DNA of 18,951 bases from Paramacrobiotus metropolitanus (lineage: Eukaryota > Tardigrada > Eutardigrada > Parachela > Macrobiotidae), in NCBI RefSeq assembly GCF_019649055.1, contig NW_026570686.1, positions 1 to 18,951 of the forward strand. Direction: 5' to 3'. Below, piece after piece: positions 10,666-17,256 of the stretch. Position 1 is the first letter of the stretch, and every line of letters begins with the position of its first letter. A model generated the notes under the pieces. It was not told where the DNA came from. It did not search any database and saw only the letters and a program-made list of their open reading frames with translations. The translations under genes were made by a program, and so were the position numbers.

Positions 10666-11770
10666 AGAACAAACTTTGTATTGTGATGATATCGGTGCAT
10701 TTACCACGAGTTTTCTGGACTTAATTCTCCTGTATTCTGCAACTTTATCACGATGATGTTACTGACACTATAACAGTTATTTAAATAAGTGTGGTGATAT
10801 TATGTAACTCTTTCAAAAATGCATGAAATCAGTCGGATTATGAGTTTAAATCAGGAGCATGTACCTTTTGGTATTTCGGCTCCGAAAAGCCGATCATTAT
10901 CTGCAAAAAAATAAATAAGGGAAAAACATGTGTTTATTGTGCTAGCGATAGTTATTACGTGAAATGCTGAAACCGGAAATGTAACTGCTGTGGAGCAGCT
11001 GACTTGATGGAGATAACATTATTAGAAATTGATGCATACTAATATTGTAATATTGAATTCGTCTTGTAAGATGGAGCTCCGATAGTCCTGAGTCGTTTCA
11101 TTTTACATATTGCACGTTTAATACAAGTTGTTAACAATCAGTTAATAGCATGTATAAGACCATAAACCACTAAGACGTTGCTTTAATTACAGTATAATCA
11201 CTAATTACATAATGCGAAAGTTTCTGTAGAATTCTATCAGCAGGGAAACGTGCCATGTAAGGTTATGCTATTGCTTCATCGTCAACTGGCTTAAAGGCTT
11301 AACTTTTCCACTGGCGTTTTAAATTAAAAAAATTACATCGCCCATAACAGTAACATTAGTAATTTTCCCTAGTCGGCCTTGGTTTTCGATGCATTTCCGG
11401 TCAACAAACATGCAAATTAACTACAGTAGAGTATATTACGTACTGTATTAAACTGCGCAGTCATCAAGCAGTAAAGGTCTCTGCGAAGTACACCTCACGT
11501 CAGTAAATCATTGTAAGACATGTATACAGATACATAATTATAAAATAAAAGACTGAATGAATGGTTGTGCAACTGTCATAGCTTGGATACCTGTGATATT
11601 ATTGCTCTGCTTCTTACGGAGACATTCGCCGCCGGTGGCTGGTTTCGCAAGTGGTCAACGTGCTTCAGTTACTTCATGCACTTCAATAAACTATCAAGTA
11701 ACAAGTGTCATCATAAACCATTAGCGCGGATCATCTAACCGCAGCTGAGCCCAGACGTAAACTAGAGCAC
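10666..11770. other. Intergenic between secreted genes A and B, with A's 3' end signals
   Basis: A short hairpin lies at 10876-10893 (TCGGCT paired with AGCCGA, 6-base loop), followed 17 bases later by AATAAA at 10910-10915, a plausible poly(A) signal for gene A about 245 bases after its stop. The remaining ~850 bases are AT-rich with no open frame of note and no recognised repeat. Confidence 0.45.
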
Positions 11771-11778
11771 AATAAAAG
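11771..11778 (+). promoter_or_regulatory. Possible TATA-like element of secreted gene B
   Basis: AATAAAAG lies 92 bases upstream of the ATG at 11870, almost the same distance as the strong TATA box of paralogue A (94 bases). The matching spacing is the main support, since the sequence itself is a weak TATA match. Confidence 0.3.
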
Positions 11779-11869
11779 TCAGCCAACAATAAGCAACTGC
11801 ATAAAATTAACGGCTTTTTTCGAACATTGATTTATATTTCTGACCACAAACGTGCTAATAGTTAAAACC

Positions 11870-12810
11870 ATGATTGCAAGCAGTTTCTTTATAGTAGCAG
11901 CGATTGTGGCCAGCGTGTCTGCTCAATCCGGGTCTGGTAGTTCAGCAACATGTAACGCAGCACCGAAAACGTATCCTAATTTAACTGGCGAAGGTGGGTT
12001 AGTTTTTGGTTTAGACATATTTTCTAAATTTTCTCTAAATGTTCGATTTACTTATGTTTGCAGCTCTGTATCAACAGTTATTGGCGGATTTATCTGTGTC
12101 GGAAGTGGAAGTGAACAACGTGGCCAAATCCAACCCCAACGTCCCCATTAATAACAGCTCCGGGCTTTTCCTTAGTGGTTTATTGGCTCTGAATCGCGAC
12201 AACCTCCAGCTCCTGGGTCTGGCAAATAACGCCGATATTACGGGACCGGCTTGTCTGCAGCTGGCAACGAGCCTGTCCAACGACATTCAGCTCGGGTTGG
12301 GGCATGCCAGCGACATTATCCCCGGGGCATGTGATTCCCTTACCGGCGAAGGTAATTAAACAGTCTAAAATTAATCATTGATATTTCCTTACCGGTGTCT
12401 TGTGGATATTTAATTTCACTCATCGATCGCAGCGCCACTCTGGGCAATTTTGCATGGCAGAATAAATTTTTTTATTTAATATAAGTGGACAGCACATACT
12501 TTTATTAAACCGCGTTTTACTGCAGCAAACTGATTTACCTAATTGGTCTTTTGCAGCCAAATATCAATTTATCCTACAAAAGCTGGGAGCAGCCTTGACT
12601 AATTTGGTACAAGCCGGTCAGGCTCACCAGAATGACAACTACGACTCGCAACCCTGGCTGTCCAACGTCGTAAATCTGTACAAATCCATGGTGCGAATCC
12701 AGGCTGTGGTGACAAATAACGACAGTACCTCCGAATGCCAAGCGGCGGCACTACAAATCGCCACCGCCTTGACCGGCATTTTGGCTGCTAACGGAAGTAC
12801 GCTTAGTTAA
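11870..12810 (+). CDS. Secreted protein B: signal peptide plus two-module four-Cys domain (3 exons)
   Basis: Exons are 11870-11993, 12064-12351 and 12557-12810, with GT-AG introns of 70 and 205 bp, again both phase 1. The CDS is 666 bases, 221 residues. The chosen ATG at 11870 has A at -3 and starts a signal peptide of about 18 residues (MIASSFFIVAAIVASVSA, cut before QS). An in-frame GTG at 11852 was not used. A short Ser/Gly linker leads directly to ATCNAAPK, so this paralogue has no AATP stretch. The rest aligns closely to gene A: SEVEVN, LNRDNL, HASDIIPGACDSLTGE, QKLGAAL, AGQAHQND, NLYKSM and ECQAAA. All four cysteines and all intron positions are shared. It is therefore a tandem duplicate that either lost or never gained the repeat. 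The protein is presumably extracellular; its function is unknown. Confidence 0.87.
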
Positions 12811-14422
12811 ATTTGCGCTGGAATATGTTTTTGCTCATGACTGCCTACGCATTTTTCCAGTTTTTTACAAAACTTTTTCTACATATTTTGATACACAGAA
12901 AAATTATGCTTGTCGACTGTTGTTATCAGTTCTGGCACGGTAATTACATGAATGTCAGACCCGTATACCCATTTATACCCATTTAGCGCACCAGACGGCG
13001 TTATGTGTTAGGTTACAAATGGCACACTTGTAGTGAAAAAAAAGCAAAAATAACGTTGCCTAACTGATTGACCATGTTGTAAGTCAGTTCCTTACTAGCT
13101 TGTCGTTAGGGCACATACAGTACTATAAACTGCTGATTTAACAGAAGTTGACCAGTCTGTTTCAACTGTTGATCCTACATACGGGCCAATCTATGTGTCC
13201 AATAAACTGAGCCACTTGCATTTTGAATTTTTAAATTTCTCTTCTTGGACTGGAAATCGCAAAATTTCTTAGCTGCTTTGGTGACCTTTCATCTCTTCTA
13301 AACCTCCGGAAGCGCTCAACTGGCAATTTGAGTTAAAAAGCTCTTGGAGCATACTTCCAATGATGTTTGCAAGTACTGTATACTGCAGCAGCATCCATAC
13401 TTTCAGCATAATTCCTTCGCAGTAACCAATTAACACGTTATTTTCCGAAATGCAAACTGACCACGCTTGTAACGATATACAAGAACTAATACAAACACGT
13501 GCCAGATAGTTCACTCATCAAATATTTACGGTTTTCTTGGTAGACTAATTACACGGAAAGGTCAAGGCCATATTAATTACTACCCGTAAGTAATCCGACT
13601 GTTTTTGCACAGTATTTTGATAATAAAGTTCTGCCACATTGTTGAGGAGCAAGAGCAACCTGGCTTTCATCTTGTTAATGTTTCATTTCCGAAATGCCCT
13701 GCTAATTCACTGGCGTTAATAATAACGCCGACGCATTAGGCAATTTCCACCTGAAAAGCAAGCATTTTTACATCAAATCCAAAGAAAAGCCACTCACAAA
13801 TAAAGACAAAGTTGATTAAATAACTGCGGTCGATACGAGTATATACAGTACGTATGAATTTAATATGCATCTGAAGAGATTTGCCGACCAATTAAAACAC
13901 AGATATCCGCGCCTGGCTTCTGCCAAGAGATTTAGGTTTGTACCGCGTAGGACAGCATTCGCCCGAACACAAGCAAATGGGGAAAGACCAGTTAGCAAAG
14001 CTAAGCAATGTTAAATTCGTAGTAAATTCTCTGCACTGCTTTTGTTACTCGTCAGCTCAGTCCCCTTTTTTGATTGTAACTTGCGAACGTGACAGGTTGC
14101 CCTCAGCGTACGCTGCAGCGATCACATTCAGCCCCGATAATTCGTGTTGACAAACTGTTACTCTAACAGATTTTACCCTGTGCTGTTTTCAATAACCACC
14201 TGCCGGCTTTGCATGGTGGGATATTGTCTTGCACTGCTTCCGCAAGTGTTCGGTGAATTGATACAAATTAAACGCGGCAGCCGGACCGGATGCGGGAATC
14301 GTCACGTACACATGCCAAGCGGATGAAGAACATTACAAGGCGCTTTCCACGGCTGGTCTGTTGGCACGATATACGATATACAGACTGTTGCGGAAAATTA
14401 ACCTAGCGCAGAGTACTAGACA
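12811..14422. other. Intergenic between secreted gene B and second GPCR
   Basis: An AATAAA at 13201-13206 is the nearest clear poly(A) signal I found for gene B, about 390 bases after its stop. A trivial tandem duplication of TATACCCATT occurs near 12963-12985. Other short open frames on both strands have no recognisable features. The last part should contain the promoter of the receptor at 14423, but no TATA box was identified. Confidence 0.45.
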
Positions 14423-15429
14423 ATGAACGTTTGGAATGCAACCAATGACAGCGCACCGGTAGCCAACTTTACTGTCAGGGCACCTACACCAGGATGGACA
14501 CCGGTGCTCATGGTGACCACATCCACGTTGTGCGTATCCTGCATTCTTAATATCGCGGTGCTACTGCTGCAGCTCACCCCGTGGATGCGGGTGACCTCCT
14601 TCACCATCTACCTTATCGCTATCTGTATTGGCAACATTCCGGTAATGGCCGCGCGCCCGATCGCCCTGCTCAACAGTCTCAACGGAGTATATCCCGGCGG
14701 ACAGGAATTATGCGTCACATATATGTATATCCAGTTTGTCATCAGCCAGATTCCGGTATTGGTGCATGTTCTGATCGCTGTTAACCGTTTATGGGCCATC
14801 ACATATCCAGTGTCGTACCGGCAGCGCCACAATATAAAGTTGGCGGTCTTATTATGTTTAAGCGTGGTGGCGTACGTCCATGTTGTGCAGTTTCCTATCT
14901 TCCTCCTGGAATTTTTCTATTACGCTCCGCCGGGAAAACAGAACGGATGCCAGCCCGGCGCAGGAGGATACTGGCCTGGCGGCGCGCCGATATTGTCCTG
15001 CATCGTTTTATGCCGCTGATTCTCATCATGGTCGTTTACATCTACATCATGGCGAAGCGCTGGAGAAACAAACGCGTGGATAACCAGGATACGAATCCCG
15101 GGTCCAGCCAGAATACTACTCGTACTGCTAGCATGAAACCGGGTAGTGGCGGTGACAGTATCGAGACGACAGCAAAACCGCTGCGCTACGCTCAGTATGT
15201 CGCTCGGAAGTCCGAAGGGCCTGTTAGGAGACAGCGCAAGGTGAAGCCGCTCGTGGTGTTGACGATGACGTCGATAAGTGTGTTTATTTGCTGGACTCCG
15301 TCGGATGTGTATTTGGCCATGATTTATCTGGGCATTCGGATGCCGGTGTGGGTGGCCAATGTCTGCATTACCATGTACTCCTTGCAGATGATTTTTGATC
15401 CGGTGATGTGGCTGGTCAGCTTAAGATAA
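14423..15429 (+). pseudogene. Orphan class A-like GPCR (paralogue 2), one-base frameshift in ECL2/TM5
   Basis: The reading frame opens at an ATG with A at -3, just after an in-frame TAG. Three sequons (N5, N8, N15) lie in the N-terminus. Six stretches of high similarity to the receptor at 5408 follow: the C97/C176 disulphide pair, NRL (121-123) instead of DRY, HVVQFPIFLLEFFYY in TM4, CWTP in TM6 and DPVMW instead of NPxxY in TM7. The first frame hits a stop at 15017-15019, but near 14963-14970 the similarity passes into the frame that ends at 15427-15429, with no gap in alignment to paralogue 1. One lost base explains this; no intron fits. Without the break the protein would be about 335 residues. 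Intracellular loop 3 is longer than in paralogue 1 and rich in Ser, Thr and basic residues. It is either a recent pseudogene or an assembly error. Confidence 0.85.
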
Positions 15430-15837
15430 TTAATTCAGTTGATTGAAGCGTTGACCTTTCAGAATGACACGTCTGCGACACAGCATGTTGCCTCATATTC
15501 TGCACTGTCTTCAGTGAGTACGGATCAAGAGTTTAAACTGAACTCATACACATTAACAAGCAAGATCGTACTGGCTTCACAAAACAATGTGGCATGGCGA
15601 GATCGTGAGCGGAAATGTGCTACTGCTGCTATTTTGGGGATACCTGAATGTTTGGACAAAAAATTGGAAGCCATTTAGAAGTATCGCTGTTTGTTCAATG
15701 TCTACGGTTTTTCCACCATTTTTATTAGTGTTTGTACATACAGCGCAAAACTTATTATGATGAGTATTGGCTGTCGCCAAATTAAAAGTAATCTGCAGTT
15801 TGACTCAGTGCACTTGATATGCTTCGAGGTTAGCATT
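15430..15837 (+). other. Downstream of GPCR 2; open in the receptor frame for 82 codons
   Basis: After the receptor's TAA at 15427-15429 the same frame stays open to a TAG at 15676-15678. The encoded 82 residues are hydrophilic and Ser/Thr-rich at the start, resembling a receptor cytoplasmic tail, but there is no homologous tail in paralogue 1. It is most simply 3' UTR. No other feature was recognised. Confidence 0.3.
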
Positions 15838-15980
15838 TAGCATTTTCACAATACGAGTACGCATTTTCACAATACTCGTATGGATATTGGATACGCGTAC
15901 GCATATCGAGTACGCATATACGCATATCGATATTGAATACGCATTTTCACAATACTCGTATGGATATTGGATACGCGTAC
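15838..15980 (+). repeat. 43-bp direct repeats with TACG/ATAC-rich spacer
   Basis: The segment 15858-15900 is repeated exactly at 15938-15980, 80 bases apart. A third, partial copy of its 15-base start (GCATTTTCACAATAC) is at 15840-15854. The 37-base spacer is built from the same words (GAGTACGCAT, CGCATATCGA). Short palindromes such as TACGCGTA recur. It resembles a young, complex tandem array or part of a satellite. Confidence 0.85.
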
Positions 15981-16298
15981 CGGACACCAGAGACACGATA
16001 TCACCAAGCTCGCAAGTGTAAATCGCCCACTTACAAATGCCGTGAAACTACGGTGTTGATTTAATTTGTTCTGCATTACATTTTGCATTCGTTACAATTC
16101 GGCAGAAACCATCGAAACTTCGAACTACCATTTCACAGTACGAAAGAAAGACACTCGCGAATGCTGCTTAAAACGTTTCAGGAAAAACACTAATGCTACT
16201 TTGGGACACGCGTTCTTCCCTCGTATAGGAACAATGCGTTCATTGGCTGTGATCACAACCAATAGAAATTGCGAAATGGGCTTATTTACATTACCGTG

Positions 16299-16555
16299 TA
16301 GGCGCTACTAATTAGGTGCTACTATTAATATATTCGCGTCTGCAATGCGAATTTCGTCTAAGTGCTACTAATTAGACGCTATTAATATTTTATTGCAATG
16401 CACGTGCAATATATGTAGGTGCTACTAATTAGGTGCTACAAATATTTCTAGGTTATGTCACGTAAGTTATGTCTAGGTGCTTCTAATTTGGTGCTCTGAT
16501 ATGTTATAGTAATGCAATGTAGGTCATGTCTAGGTGCTACTAAATAGGTGCTACT
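16299..16555 (+). repeat. About 58-bp tandem array inside the foldback element, 5 copies
   Basis: A core of the form TAGGTGCTACTAATTAGGTG recurs at 16299, 16359, 16416, 16474 and 16531, giving spacings of 60, 57, 58 and 57 bases. Between cores are AT-rich segments containing ATTAATATTTTATTGCA-like and TGCAATG words. The core centres on the palindrome CTAATTAG. Two copies in the opposite orientation lie at about 16748-16773 and 16819-16843 in the right half of the element. Confidence 0.8.
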
Positions 16556-16603
16556 CATAATATTTTATTGCAGTGCAGACAAATTACTAGTACTGCACTG
16601 TTA

Positions 16604-16654
16604 CCATACGAGGGAAGAACGCGTACGTGGGACACGCGTTCTTCCCTCGTATGG
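16604..16654. repeat. Perfect 21-bp inverted repeat with 9-base spacer
   Basis: Bases 16604-16624 and 16634-16654 are exact reverse complements around ACGTGGGAC. They are the abutting right and left ends of the two foldback units, and should form a stable cruciform or hairpin. Confidence 0.95.
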
Positions 16655-16938
16655 GAACAATGCCCTCATTGGCTGTGATAATTTAACATCACAACCAATA
16701 GAAATTGTGAAATACCGGATTACACGGCTCGATTATACTAAAATACTTAGTAGCACCTAATTAGTAGCGCCTAGACGGTAATGTAATGGTTGCAAAAGCG
16801 AATTTTATTAAAGTATTTAATAGCACCTAATTAGTAGCGCCTACCGTAGACGTTAATGTAACGAGGCCCATTTCGCAATTCTATTGGTTGTGATCACAGG
16901 CAATGAACGCATTGTTCCCATACGAGGGAAGAACTCGT

Positions 16939-17256
16939 AAGGGAACGACAGCCGCTCCAACCGCCCCAGGGCGAACGGCGCAAATCTTCAAGCGACACTC
17001 GGCTCTTGGAACTTCGACGTGGTGCTGGAGAACACTCTCAGTTTTGAAATTCTTGTCTCATTATTTTCACAGAACAGAGCCTTCACATTTCAAAACCGTT
17101 ATGCATTCCAAAATCAATTACCCAGTGCTGAGTGAACTGGAAGCGCAAGCAAACAACATCTAAGGCATCTATCTCGTCTTGGACATTTTTGGCTCAGATC
17201 AGAACTGGGAATCCTTACCGCTTACGGCCTTACGACTTGCCACCACTTGCGCAGAG
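16939..17256 (+). other. Spacer between foldback element and the F-box-like gene
   Basis: This 318-base stretch must contain the promoter and leader of the gene starting at 17257, unless transcription starts inside the foldback element. No TATA box was recognised. The receptor-proximal part, from 17179, is open in the gene's frame but lacks an ATG. Confidence 0.4.

Larger units (their letters stand above)
16208..16938. mobile_element. Foldback/MITE-like non-autonomous DNA element, composite of two units
   Basis: The outer arms are inverted copies: about 16208-16317 is the reverse complement of about 16820-16938, roughly 120 bp each and close to 90% identical by eye. They share ACGCGTTCTTCCCTCGTAT (ACGAG on the right), then GGAACAATGCGTTCATTG, TGTGATCACAACCAATAG, GCGAAATGGGC and GGCGCTACTAATTAGGTGC. 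A second pair of ends meets in the middle at 16604-16654, so the structure reads as two units, 16208-16624 and 16634-16938, head to tail. Unit 2 has about 10 extra bases at 16680-16689 that break the GTGATCAC palindrome. No coding potential is seen, so movement would need a transposase supplied in trans. I could not identify a target-site duplication. Confidence 0.8.

Noticed and set aside
11852-11869. Upstream GTG as the start of secreted gene B
   Set aside because: The ATG at 11870 has a good context and gives a normal signal peptide. GTG starts are not expected in nuclear animal genes.
13269-13514. 81-codon ORF on the minus strand
   Set aside because: No domain or splice context. Hydrophobic and Cys content appear random in AT-rich intergenic DNA.
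16299-16555. CRISPR-like array of about 58-bp periodic repeats
   Set aside because: The repeats are imperfect, the intervening segments are related to each other, the array lies inside an inverted-repeat element, and the DNA is eukaryotic.
16202-16633. TGGGAC as a target-site duplication of the foldback units
   Set aside because: It lies directly left of both unit starts but is not directly to the right of either unit end, so it does not form a proper flanking pair.
16903-17163. 86-codon ORF just upstream of the F-box-like gene
   Set aside because: It begins inside the foldback arm, has no recognisable features, and ends in a TAA before the gene's open frame.
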